Shown here: in pieces, positions 53,016 to 61,721 of the stretch | Layout: each line of letters opens with the position of its first letter | Numbering within the stretch: position 1 is the stretch's first letter | Source: Arcticibacterium sp047623945 | GTDB taxonomy: Bacteria; Bacteroidota; Bacteroidia; Cytophagales; Spirosomataceae | Direction: 5' to 3' | DNA length: 64,000 nucleotides | Assembly: GCA_047623945.1 (NCBI GenBank) | Contig: JBLHOT010000007.1 | Span: 18,399 to 82,398 of the forward strand | Translations under genes and position numbers: made by a program | The notes under the pieces: generated by a model | What the model was told of the DNA's origin: nothing | Databases searched by the model: none | Seen by the model: only the letters and a program-made list of their open reading frames with translations

Positions 53016-53606
53016 ATGTCAGAATTTTTTATTTACCTTACGCTTGGCTATCAGCACATTACCGATTTAAATGGATTTGATCATCTTTTATTTCTGGTGG
53101 CCCTATGTGCCATTTATTCTTTACAGCAGTGGAAAGATGTCCTAATTCTGGTTACTGCATTCACCCTTGGTCATTCTGTCACACTTGCCTTAGCCACTCA
53201 GGACATTCTGAAGGTTAATGCCGCGTTCATAGAGTTTCTTATTCCTATTACTATCATTCTTACATGTCTGGTAAATTTCTTCTATAAATTCAAGAGAAAC
53301 CTCCACCGATCCTCTTCAAATCCTAAATGGCTAAGATACGGTATTGCCACTCTTTTTGGGCTAATCCATGGTTTAGGTTTTTCCACTTATTTGAAGAGCT
53401 TACTGGGAGCAGAAAATTCTATTTTCAAACCACTTTTAGCTTTTAATATTGGTTTGGAATTTGGGCAAATACTGATTGTTGCCATAGCTCTATTTATCAA
53501 TTTCTTACTTATCAGCGGCTTTGGCCTAAAAAAAAGGACTTGGAATCTTATTTTAAGTGGTATCGTCATGGGCATGTCTTTGATGCTGGTTATTGACAAG
53601 CTATAA
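53016..53606 (+). CDS. HupE/UreJ-family membrane protein
   Basis: A protein of 196 residues with about six hydrophobic segments. It has the signature GFDHLLFLVAL near the start, FTLGHSVTLALAT, and GLIHGLGFSTYLKSLLG, carrying conserved His and Asp residues in membrane helices. Family members take up nickel or cobalt for urease or hydrogenase; many Bacteroidota members have no such neighbours, as here. The metal is therefore not assigned. Confidence 0.82.
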   Translation: MSEFFIYLTLGYQHITDLNGFDHLLFLVALCAIYSLQQWKDVLILVTAFTLGHSVTLALATQDILKVNAAFIEFLIPITIILTCLVNFFYKFKRNLHRSSSNPKWLRYGIATLFGLIHGLGFSTYLKSLLGAENSIFKPLLAFNIGLEFGQILIVAIALFINFLLISGFGLKKRTWNLILSGIVMGMSLMLVIDKL

Positions 53607-53898
53607 GTACTCGTTGAATTCAAAATGAAAGACTTTTAATGAGACTTTACTGTGCTAATCATCTTTTATAACCGGGGCTCAAAGTACTGAAGGCGATACT
53701 GGATAGGGGAAAACAAAGTTAGCGTTTTTTCAATGAGAGATATTGTACCCTGGTAATTGCTTGAGTCAATGTAGCATAAATCTGTTTCTATTAACCTCCT
53801 TAGTCATTTAACACATTCAGACGCAAAAAGGCATTAAGGATGAACTAGAAACCTTCCAACTTGTGTTAGCCGATAACAATAGCATCAACAAAAAAAAT

Positions 53899-54378
53899 AT
53901 GAACTTCTACGAATTAGAATTTAATAAACCAAACGGTGAAACAGTATCCCTTAGCGAATTTAAGGACAAGGCCGTTTTAGTGGTTAATACTGCCACAAAA
54001 TGCGGATTGGCTCCTCAGTTCGATTCTTTGGAAAGCTTGCATCAGGAATTTAAAGACTTGGGCTTGGTGATTTTAGGCTTCCCATGTAATCAGTTTTTAA
54101 GTCAAGAACCAGAATCTGATGATTCTATGGTGGAGGCTTGTAGAATTAATCATGGAGTGACTTTTCAATTGACCCAAAAAGTAGACGTTAATGGCTCGTC
54201 CGCTCACCCAATTTATAAATTATTAAAGAAAGAACTTGGAGGTACATTCACCAATAATATTAAATGGAATTTCACCAAGTTTCTGGTTACTCCTGATGGA
54301 AAACCGTTTAAAAGATACGCACCTACCACTGTACCAAAAGAAATAGTAGGAGACATTAAAAAGGTTCTAGGCCTTTAG
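53899..54378 (+). CDS. Glutathione peroxidase-family thiol peroxidase
   Basis: About 160 residues from the ATG at 53899 (MNFYELEFNKPNGE); the frame 12 codons upstream begins with GTG and lacks family similarity. The peroxidatic cysteine is C35 in NTATKCGLAPQF. The conserved Gln/Trp partners occur in FPCNQF and KWNFTKFLV. It is a Cys-type, so it probably uses thioredoxin to reduce peroxides. It is followed after 2 bases by the esterase gene. Confidence 0.92.
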   Translation: MNFYELEFNKPNGETVSLSEFKDKAVLVVNTATKCGLAPQFDSLESLHQEFKDLGLVILGFPCNQFLSQEPESDDSMVEACRINHGVTFQLTQKVDVNGSSAHPIYKLLKKELGGTFTNNIKWNFTKFLVTPDGKPFKRYAPTTVPKEIVGDIKKVLGL

Positions 54379-54380
54379 TA

Positions 54381-55367
54381 GTGAAAAGTTTAAGCTTTAA
54401 AAAGTTTTTCAAAAAAAGTGGTATAGCTATTCTGTTACTCTTTTTGCTACCGTTGCTTTGGGTTGGCTATTTTATGGTTAAAAATGACGCTCCAATACTA
54501 AATGGTGACATCATTTATAATCAACCTTATAAAACAGGGTTTTCGTTAGATATTTATCCTCCTACAAAAGTGATTTATAAAAAATCACCTACTATTTTCT
54601 TTATTCATGGAGGAGCGTGGATTACGGGTCGAAAAGAATCAATAAATAATAATAGATTTCATAAGGCCATTAACCTACTTAGAGATGAGGGCTATACCAT
54701 TATTTCTCCAGAGTATACACTGGCAGAGGTAGGCAAAAGCCCATTTCCAAGCTGTATCATAGATGTAAATGATGCCATTGTTTGGGTAAAGGCTCATGCA
54801 GAAGAGTATCATATAGATTTGAAAAATCTAGGTATTTGGGGAGAGTCCGCTGGAGCACATTTGGCTCTTATGAATGCCATTCGGTCATCCTATGCATTTG
54901 ATTCCACTTTTGAAGCTACTCACTTTAATTATGTGGTGGATATTTATGGGCCCACCGTTTTAGAAGGAGTTTATCATTCTGAAATGGCCGATAGTGTAGA
55001 ACACATTCTAGAGGAGCTGCCAGATTTCTTTAAAGATGATTTTGATATTGCACTGCAAGTATTTGGTTTTGATCCAAGACAAGATACAGCTAGAGCTAAC
55101 AATCTGATGGAGACCTACTCCCCTTTAAACTATTTGAGGGCAGATGCCCCGCCTATACTCATGATTCACGGCAGTGCAGACCAAGTGGTGCCTGCCAAAC
55201 AATCTATTCTACTAAAACAAAAACTTGATTCTCTTAGTGTAGAAAATGAGTTACATCTTTTAGAAGGTGTAAACCATGCATTCTTTGGAGCTAACGAGGA
55301 ACAGAGAAATACAAGCCAAAATTGGATTGCAAAATTTATTCAGAAACAATACCGAAAACAACCTTAA
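54381..55367 (+). CDS. Membrane-anchored alpha/beta hydrolase (esterase/lipase type)
   Basis: A protein of 328 residues from a GTG start. An N-terminal hydrophobic anchor (IAILLLFLLPLLWVGYF) is followed by an alpha/beta-hydrolase domain: oxyanion motif FFIHGGAWITG, nucleophile elbow GIWGESAGAH, the catalytic Asp in HGSADQVVP and His in EGVNHAFFG. This is the HGGxW carboxylesterase group. It hydrolyses esters at the inner-membrane surface facing the periplasm. The gene is 2 bases after the peroxidase gene and 2 bases before the SDR gene, so an operon is likely. Confidence 0.88.
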   Translation: MKSLSFKKFFKKSGIAILLLFLLPLLWVGYFMVKNDAPILNGDIIYNQPYKTGFSLDIYPPTKVIYKKSPTIFFIHGGAWITGRKESINNNRFHKAINLLRDEGYTIISPEYTLAEVGKSPFPSCIIDVNDAIVWVKAHAEEYHIDLKNLGIWGESAGAHLALMNAIRSSYAFDSTFEATHFNYVVDIYGPTVLEGVYHSEMADSVEHILEELPDFFKDDFDIALQVFGFDPRQDTARANNLMETYSPLNYLRADAPPILMIHGSADQVVPAKQSILLKQKLDSLSVENELHLLEGVNHAFFGANEEQRNTSQNWIAKFIQKQYRKQP

Positions 55368-55369
55368 AT

Positions 55370-56272
55370 ATGTTTGACATAGAAAAAATACCATCTCAAA
55401 AAGGCCGACTGGCTATTATAACGGGAGCCAATATTGGTTTGGGATATGAAACGGCCTTGGCTTTAGCAAAAAAAGAAATGTCGGTAATTTTAGCCTGTAG
55501 AAGCCTTGAAAAAGCCGAAGTAGCAAAACAGAAAATTCTTGGCGAAGTTCCTAAAGCCCATTTGGAAATTATGCAGATTGATCTAAGCAGTTTGAAATCT
55601 GTGAGGGCATTTGCCACTTCCTTTTTAAAGAAGTACAAAAAACTGGACCTCCTTATAAATAACGCTGGTGTTATGATTCCGCCTTACTCACAGACAGAGG
55701 ATGGCTTTGAACTCCAGATGGGAGCCAATTATTTCGGACACTTCCTGCTCACAGGTTTACTTTTAGACATTATTGAGAAAACGCCTGAATCTAGAATAGT
55801 GTCATTAAGCTCCATAGCCCATAAGTCAGGAAAGATAAACTTTGACGATTTGCAAAGCGAAAAAAACTACTCCAAAATGGAGGCCTATAGCCAAAGTAAA
55901 TTGGCCTGCCTGATGTATGCCTTTGAGCTTCAAAAAAGACTGGACAAAAAAGGAAGTAAAACGCTATCTGTGGCTGCTCATCCTGGTGTGTCAAACACTA
56001 ATTTGTCACAGCATATTCCTAAAATACTTCAGTTAGCACTGACACCATTGTTTATGTTCATGGTTCATAAACCTGCCTCAGCAGCCCAGCCCACTTTATT
56101 AGCCGCTTTGGGGAAAGACGTGAAAGGTGGCCAATATTTTGGGCCTACCGGCTTTAGAGAAATGAATGGTGAAGCTGGCTTGGCTCGTTTTAAGTCATTT
56201 TCAAAAGACGAAGCGGTGGCCAAACACCTTTGGGAGACCTCTGAAAAATTGACAGATATTAAGTATATTTAA
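55370..56272 (+). CDS. Retinol dehydrogenase-like SDR
   Basis: About 300 residues from the ATG at 55370 (MFDIEKIPSQ); an in-frame start inside the preceding gene is unlikely. The cofactor motif is TGANIGLGYETALALAKK, then NNAGVM, IVSLSSIAHKSG, and the catalytic YSQSKLACLM. The closest family pattern is retinol/WW-domain oxidoreductase-like SDRs that reduce lipophilic aldehydes or ketones. The substrate is unknown. It is third in a run with the peroxidase and esterase. Confidence 0.88.
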   Translation: MFDIEKIPSQKGRLAIITGANIGLGYETALALAKKEMSVILACRSLEKAEVAKQKILGEVPKAHLEIMQIDLSSLKSVRAFATSFLKKYKKLDLLINNAGVMIPPYSQTEDGFELQMGANYFGHFLLTGLLLDIIEKTPESRIVSLSSIAHKSGKINFDDLQSEKNYSKMEAYSQSKLACLMYAFELQKRLDKKGSKTLSVAAHPGVSNTNLSQHIPKILQLALTPLFMFMVHKPASAAQPTLLAALGKDVKGGQYFGPTGFREMNGEAGLARFKSFSKDEAVAKHLWETSEKLTDIKYI

Positions 56273-56355
56273 AGCACCTTTATCATCCTTTCCCTCTAAA
56301 AAGCGAAAGACTAACTTAGATAAAACACGTTTTAGCAAACTCTAAACTATCCCTC

Positions 56356-57384
56356 ATGTTCATCCAGAAAAATATCTCTTTTAAAGGCATTATGGCTTTT
56401 ACCGGTGGCCATTTAATTTGGCTTTCTCTATGGGTAACAGCCGTATCCTTTAGCTATGAATTTTTCAATTTAGAATGGCTTCATATACCTTGGACTCCAA
56501 TAGCCGTAATAGGTACTGCTGTAGCCTTTTACATAGGTTTTAAGAATAATCAAGCATACGATAGACTGTGGGAAGCTCGGAAAATATGGGGAGCGATAGT
56601 TAACAGTAGCAGGGCATGGGGAAGTACGGTCAAAGGTTTCGTGAGCCATCAGTTTTCCCACGACAAAAAACCGTTAGATTCCATTCATCAAAAATTAATT
56701 CACCGTCATATTTCTTGGCTTTATATCCTAAGAAGGCAGCTTTTAATACCGGCTTCTTGGGAACATATCCAGCAACATACTATAGTGGCTATAGTTACTC
56801 GCAAACGAATGAAGAAGTTTGGTGTAGGCGAAAACGAGACTGAGCAAATAGAAAAACGAATAGAAAACCTTTTAGGTCCGGAGACCTATCTGGAGATAAA
56901 TCAAAAAAAGAACTCTGCAACACAGCTCATTGACCTTCAAAGCCAACATTTGAAAGAGTTAAGAGAGCAAGACCTCATAGATGATTTCAGACATATGGAG
57001 CTTCAAAAAATAATGAACGACTTTTATGTGCATCAGGGCAAATGCGAACGCATCAAAAAGTTTCCGCTTCCCCGCCAATACGGTGGCGTGAGTGCTATTT
57101 TTGTTGGCATCTTTATATTCCTTTTACCATTTGGCATGGTTTCCGAATTTTCAAAAGTGGGAGACTGGGGTTTTTTGCTATCTATTCCTTTTTCTATTCT
57201 TATAGCATGGGTGTATCTTGTTATGGAGCTCGTAGGTGATTATTCTGAAAATCCCTTTGAAGGACTCGGAAACGATATCCCCATGTATTCTTTATGCCGC
57301 ACTATTGAGATAGATTTAAGAGAGATGTTGGGAGAAACAGACTTGCCAAAGGGTATTGAAGCTCGTAATGGTGTTTTGATGTAG
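56356..57384 (+). CDS. Bestrophin-like anion channel
   Basis: A protein of 342 residues with four hydrophobic regions and the bestrophin pattern VAFYIGFKNNQAYDRLWEAR followed by GAIVNSSRAWG. The later segment PLPRQYGGVSAIFVGIFIFL matches the neck and C-terminal helices. Bacterial bestrophins are pentameric channels for anions or cations. It begins 83 bases after the SDR gene and ends convergently against the histidine kinase gene. Confidence 0.85.
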   Translation: MFIQKNISFKGIMAFTGGHLIWLSLWVTAVSFSYEFFNLEWLHIPWTPIAVIGTAVAFYIGFKNNQAYDRLWEARKIWGAIVNSSRAWGSTVKGFVSHQFSHDKKPLDSIHQKLIHRHISWLYILRRQLLIPASWEHIQQHTIVAIVTRKRMKKFGVGENETEQIEKRIENLLGPETYLEINQKKNSATQLIDLQSQHLKELREQDLIDDFRHMELQKIMNDFYVHQGKCERIKKFPLPRQYGGVSAIFVGIFIFLLPFGMVSEFSKVGDWGFLLSIPFSILIAWVYLVMELVGDYSENPFEGLGNDIPMYSLCRTIEIDLREMLGETDLPKGIEARNGVLM

Positions 57385-57410
57385 ATGGTCTATCCATAAG
57401 CCGAATCTAC

Positions 57411-58841
57411 TTAAACGACCTTAAATTTAAGCGTAAACACAGACCCCACACCTAGCTCAGACTTAACCTCTATTTCTGCTTCATGAGCTTTCAATATGCC
57501 CAAGGTAGCTGCTAGTCCTAGACCTACACCATTGGTTTTAGCCGTATAAAATGGCTCAAAAAGTTTGGTCTGTAGGGCATCATCCATACCTATGCCATTA
57601 TCTGAAATAGTAATTACGGCCTGCCTGTTTTGAAAATAACTTTGCAGGCTCACTTTCGGCTCAGGTCTGTTTTCTAAAGCTTCAATGGCATTAATAAGGA
57701 TATTTACCAATGCTGTACCTATTTGTTCTGGATGGAGCAATACCCTCGGGCAAGCCTCCACGTTGCTTTCTATGTGTACCTGCTGCATTTGGGCCCTATC
57801 CCTAACTTTAGCCAAAGCCAGCTCTATGACATCGCCTAAATCAGTGGGACTTCTCTCAATGGCCTTCTCAGACGCTGCATGAAGTACCTCGTTTATGAGT
57901 GTATCTATTCGTTTGGCGTTTCGCTGAATAATTTCTAGCACTTCCTCATCCTCTTCTTTTGCTTTATCACTGAGACTATCCAAGGCCAAATTAATGTTCA
58001 TCAGTGGGTTCCTAACTTCGTGAGCCAAAACCTGCATAAGCCTTGCGGTAGATTCTAACTTTCGGCTTTGTGTTAAAGCCCGTTCAGCTTTTATTTTTTC
58101 TGTCTGGTCAGAAAAAATCCCATGCAAGAAGAACTTATCCGCTTCTTTACGCTCCAAAACACAAGAAACCAATCCGGTCTTAACCTCCCCGTTTTTGGCC
58201 TTTAAATGAATTTGGAAATCCTTAATGCTACCATCCTTAACCATAAGGTCTTGCATTTTTATTATTTGAAGAGGATCCTCAAAGTACTCATGACTTTGCA
58301 TGCTATAGACTTCCGAAGGTGTGTAGCCCGTAAAGTCTGCTACTGTTTCACTTACATTCACAATATTAAAATCTTCATTAGCAATGAAGATTATATCTTT
58401 TGAACGCTCAAAAACTCGCCGATATTTTTGTTCACTTTCCCTAAGGGCCGCTAGTGTGTTGGCATGTTTTAAAGCATACCTCATGCTCCTGCCTAGGTCA
58501 TCCGCATTAAGTGTACTTTTCTCTAAATAATCATATGCTCCTAATTCAATGGCCTTTTTATCAATTCTAGAATCACCCTTCCCAGTCAGAAGTATCGCTG
58601 GTAAATCTTCATCCTTCTCTTTAAGAATTTTCAATAAATCTAGGCCAGAATTACGACCCAATAAATAGTCAAAAAGGTATAGGTGATGTCTCTGTGTTGC
58701 AATAGTTTCCTTTGCTGCATCAAAGGTTTTTAGCCAATCTAGTTTAAAGTTTAAATTTGGTATTTCACCTAAGATAGACCTCGCAATAAGAAAGTCATCC
58801 TCATCATCTTCTACCAATAAAATATGAACCGAATTCGCCAT
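57411..58841 (-). CDS. Hybrid sensor: receiver, PAS and histidine kinase domains
   Basis: A protein of 476 residues. An N-terminal receiver (LLVEDDEDDFLIARSILGE, phospho-Asp in LFDYLLG) is followed by a PAS domain near 135-250 (VFERSKDIIFIANEDFNIVN), then a HisKA domain with its histidine in LAHEVRNPLMNI and an ATPase domain (ALVNILINAIEAL, ISDNGIGMDDA, GVGLGLAATLG). No membrane segment, so it senses in the cytoplasm. Its start follows the stop of the next kinase gene in the operon with no spacer. Confidence 0.9.
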   Translation of the reverse strand: MANSVHILLVEDDEDDFLIARSILGEIPNLNFKLDWLKTFDAAKETIATQRHHLYLFDYLLGRNSGLDLLKILKEKDEDLPAILLTGKGDSRIDKKAIELGAYDYLEKSTLNADDLGRSMRYALKHANTLAALRESEQKYRRVFERSKDIIFIANEDFNIVNVSETVADFTGYTPSEVYSMQSHEYFEDPLQIIKMQDLMVKDGSIKDFQIHLKAKNGEVKTGLVSCVLERKEADKFFLHGIFSDQTEKIKAERALTQSRKLESTARLMQVLAHEVRNPLMNINLALDSLSDKAKEEDEEVLEIIQRNAKRIDTLINEVLHAASEKAIERSPTDLGDVIELALAKVRDRAQMQQVHIESNVEACPRVLLHPEQIGTALVNILINAIEALENRPEPKVSLQSYFQNRQAVITISDNGIGMDDALQTKLFEPFYTAKTNGVGLGLAATLGILKAHEAEIEVKSELGVGSVFTLKFKVV

Positions 58842-59576
58842 TTAAGCAGCAGGTAATAAAAGGTGAAAAGAAGTACCTCTACCGTTTGAAGGCTCCGCCC
58901 ATATGACCCCACCCATTTTTTCTAATATGGTTTTGGTAATGGCTAACCCCATTCCAGCACCTTTATATTCTGCCCTACCGTTTATTCGATAAAAAGGTCT
59001 AAAAATATCATCGAGGTACTCTGGAGGCAGGCCTATTCCACTATCTGTAAATATCAGGTAGGCATAATTCCGTGAGGGATTTAATCCTTTTGATGCAATT
59101 ACGGTAGAGAATATAGATTTGGTTGATATCCTTATGTGAGGCTTTCCAGTTGAAAACTTTACCGCATTTTCAATAATCTCTTGAACAGCAATTTTAAGTT
59201 GAATTCTATCTCCATAAGCTACTTTCGGGCAATTGTACGCAAAATCTGTATTGGCCCCTATATCTAACTCGTCAATAAGTTCATGAAGTGAAATTTTCTG
59301 TTTTTTGAAGTCTAAAGTCTTTAACCTAGACAGTTTCAGGAGGTCGTCTATCATAGACTGTTGCCTATCAGCGGCACTCATCATTCGCTCAAAGAAGTCT
59401 TTTTCTTCAACGTTTAATTTCCCATCCAGACTTTTCCGCAAACGTTCTCCAAATGTGGTGATTTTTCTGGCTGGCTCTTTTAAGTCATGGGAGGCCAAGT
59501 AAATGAATTCATCAAATTCATTTTGAAGCATTTGAAGTGCCTCTGGCAGGTTGCTGTTTTTTAGCGTCTCGTTCAT
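58842..59576 (-). CDS. Small soluble histidine kinase
   Basis: A protein of 244 residues that is nearly only a transmitter: the phospho-histidine in YLASHDLKEPARKI near residue 30, and an ATPase domain with VQEIIENAVKFSTG, FTDSGIGLPPEY and GAGMGLAITKTILEKMGG. It has no sensor or membrane part, so input must come from a partner. Directly followed by the hybrid sensor gene. The sigma-54 activator gene lies 46 bases upstream on the same strand, and the three probably work together. Confidence 0.9.
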   Translation of the reverse strand: MNETLKNSNLPEALQMLQNEFDEFIYLASHDLKEPARKITTFGERLRKSLDGKLNVEEKDFFERMMSAADRQQSMIDDLLKLSRLKTLDFKKQKISLHELIDELDIGANTDFAYNCPKVAYGDRIQLKIAVQEIIENAVKFSTGKPHIRISTKSIFSTVIASKGLNPSRNYAYLIFTDSGIGLPPEYLDDIFRPFYRINGRAEYKGAGMGLAITKTILEKMGGVIWAEPSNGRGTSFHLLLPAA

Positions 59577-59622
59577 TTTCAGTATAAATCTAGATTCAGG
59601 AAACAGGCTTATTATTAAACCC

Positions 59623-60987
59623 TCATAAATTCATCTTTCTCATTTTATTGTAAAGCGTTTTCCTGTCAATATTTAGGATAGCGGCCGCCTTGCTTCTATT
59701 GAAATTTACCTTTTTAAGAGCCTCAATAATCATTTCATACTCGGCTTCAGAGGCAGCCATTTTTAAGTGACCGTTCATCTGAACTGGCCTTTCTAAAGCC
59801 ATTTTTTCTACAAAAAGCATTTTTTCATGATTTACAATCTCAAAGGGCAAACTACCAGATTCTATTAAATTTCCTTCCGTTAATAAAGTGGCTCTTTTAA
59901 TTACATTATTTAGTTCCCTTAAATTACCATGCCATGGGTAGCTCATAAAATGGCTCTTAACGTCCTCTGAAAAACCCTTAACTTCTTTCCCTAATTCTTT
60001 ATTGGTAGCCTCAAGGAAAAAGTCGGCAAACTCAAAAATATCATTGCCACGTTCTCTTAAAGCTGGCACGTCTAAGCTAAACTCATTGAATCTATGGTAT
60101 AAATCTTCTCTAAACCTTCCTTCCACTATCGCCTCCGAGAGCTTCTCATTGCTCGCTACTAAAATCCTTACGTCTAGTTTTATTTCTTTATTTCCCCCTA
60201 TGCGTTTCACTTTTTGTTCCTGCACTACGCGAAGCAATGAGACCTGCACTTCATAAGAAAGATTTCCAACTTCGTCTAAAAAAAGTGTCCCGCCGTTGGC
60301 CAACTCAAAATGCCCGATTTTTTGATTCATGGCCCCAGTAAAAGCACCTTTTTCGTGACCAAAAAGCTCGCTACCCGCCAATTCCTTAGAAATTGCTCCA
60401 CAGTCCATAGCCACAAATGGCCCGTTTTTTCTTTTACTTTTCTCATGTATGGTCTTGGCTATTGCCTCCTTTCCTGAACCACTTTCTCCGTAAATAATAA
60501 TACTAAAATTTGTGGGAGCCACTAAGTCTAGCTGCTTCATGAGTTTTTTGGCTACAGCACTTTTCCCGAAAATATACAGGGCCTCTTTTTTCTTTTTTGA
60601 AACCTCTTCTGTCTGTACTGTCACACTTCCCTCAGACAAAGCCTTTCTAATATTCAGTAAAATTTCATCCGGAAAAAGGGGCTTGGTTACATAATCGAAA
60701 GCACCCATTTTCATGACATTTATGGCCACTTTAATATCCGAATAGCCTGTAATAACTATTACGGGCAACTCGGGCATAAATTCTTTGGCTTTCTTTAACA
60801 CCTCTGTGCCATCTATATCTCCCAGTTTAAAGTCTGTTAACAAAAGGTCAGGTTTATAATCTTTTAATACCTTAAGCCCAGCTAAACCAGAAGTGGCAGT
60901 TTCTACTTCATAGCCATTTTTGCTTAAAAACCGATTCATCAAAAGACAGATATCTTTGTCGTCGTCTACTACAAGAATTTTATACAT
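59623..60987 (-). CDS. NtrC-family sigma-54-dependent response regulator
   Basis: A protein of 454 residues: receiver domain with phospho-Asp52 (LLLTDFKLGDIDG), AAA+ ATPase with Walker A GESGSGKEAIA near 168 and the sigma-54-contact loop GAFTGA at 214-219, then a Fis-type helix-turn-helix at the C-terminus (AAAILNIDRKTLYNKMRK). It opens sigma-54 promoters when phosphorylated. All motifs for this are intact. Immediately upstream on the same strand are the remains of an rpoN gene. The downstream kinases are the likely phosphate donors. Confidence 0.93.
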   Translation of the reverse strand: MYKILVVDDDKDICLLMNRFLSKNGYEVETATSGLAGLKVLKDYKPDLLLTDFKLGDIDGTEVLKKAKEFMPELPVIVITGYSDIKVAINVMKMGAFDYVTKPLFPDEILLNIRKALSEGSVTVQTEEVSKKKKEALYIFGKSAVAKKLMKQLDLVAPTNFSIIIYGESGSGKEAIAKTIHEKSKRKNGPFVAMDCGAISKELAGSELFGHEKGAFTGAMNQKIGHFELANGGTLFLDEVGNLSYEVQVSLLRVVQEQKVKRIGGNKEIKLDVRILVASNEKLSEAIVEGRFREDLYHRFNEFSLDVPALRERGNDIFEFADFFLEATNKELGKEVKGFSEDVKSHFMSYPWHGNLRELNNVIKRATLLTEGNLIESGSLPFEIVNHEKMLFVEKMALERPVQMNGHLKMAASEAEYEMIIEALKKVNFNRSKAAAILNIDRKTLYNKMRKMNL

Positions 60988-60990
60988 AGG

Positions 60991-61522
60991 TTAGCGTGAT
61001 ATTCTAAGTTTAGAGGAAAGAGTATTTATACTTTTCCGATATTTTTTAATGATTCTGCAAATTAATACAAAGCCATTTAGTGCCTATTTTTTATACAGCT
61101 CAGCATCTGTAAGTAGATTCTGTTCATTCTCGGCAACAACTAATTTACTTACAATTTCTTGAACTTCTTTATTGTTGATTAATTGTCCATCGTTTAGCTG
61201 AATTACTTCTTAAAAAAGACTTTTCATTTAAATCAAACAAAATGCATCTCTAGAATAGTTAGTCCATTTCAAAACATAAAGCAAGGGCCTGAGTTAAAGG
61301 GTTTGATTTGTCATATTAAGTTACCCTTTTGTGGAAAAAATGAATCTCTACTGAAGACTCTTCTTCAGCCAGTTCCATCGTAGGATTAGTCCCTAATTCT
61401 TCCTTTATTGGCTCATCTACCTCCTCCATACTTAATTGTAGGAAATGTAACAAATGAGTCTGACCCAACCTGTCTCTTCTCTAGGTTATGTTTTGCGTAA
61501 GAGTTAGATCTTATTTAAGCAT
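60991..61522 (-). pseudogene. rpoN: Decayed, internally deleted rpoN (sigma-54) gene
   Basis: The minus strand starts at ATG 61522 with MLK, has stops at codons 4 and 14, and reads LHFLQLSMEEVDEPIKEELG then TNPTMELAEEE. This is the N-terminal region of sigma-54 (LMKLLQL...RIKEELEENPALE). After a frame break a second part reads KSLF-stop-EVIQLNDGQL, INNKEVQEIVSKLVVAENEQ, NLLTDAELYKK-stop, then NGFVLICRIIKKYRKSINTL and SSKLR. This follows the C-terminal KYFFSE block, LSDEKL and the RpoN box (GYxIARRTVAKYREQL). About 330 codons of the middle are gone and several stops are present, so no sigma factor is made. The last stop lies 3 bases before the start codon of the sigma-54 activator. Confidence 0.85.
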
Positions 61523-61638
61523 GTTCTTTTATAGTTTTACTATTCAAATTAAAGTCCGATATTAGATTAGATGCATATTAACTAAATGACTTAGATCTAA
61601 ACTATTAGTAATGTGTCCTTTACATTTTAAGTACAAAA

Positions 61639-61646
61639 TAGATTTG
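61639..61646 (+). promoter_or_regulatory. Candidate -7 box of the kinase/regulator operon
   Basis: TAGATTTG matches TAnnTTTG. No TTG lies at the usual -33 spacing. It would give a leader of about 70 bases that contains the hairpin at 61693-61711. Confidence 0.4.
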
Positions 61647-61692
61647 CGATAATCTTAAAAGAATAGCCGAACCTAGATGGGGTATCATTTCC

Positions 61693-61711
61693 CCAAAACG
61701 AGGCGTTTTGG
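61693..61711 (+). other. Leader hairpin in front of the membrane histidine kinase gene
   Basis: CCAAAACG (61693-61700) and CGTTTTGG (61704-61711) are perfect complements around AGG. The hairpin ends 10 bases before the chosen start codon at 61722 and could limit ribosome access. The three-base loop is tight. Confidence 0.4.
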
Positions 61712-61721
61712 CCAGAATACA

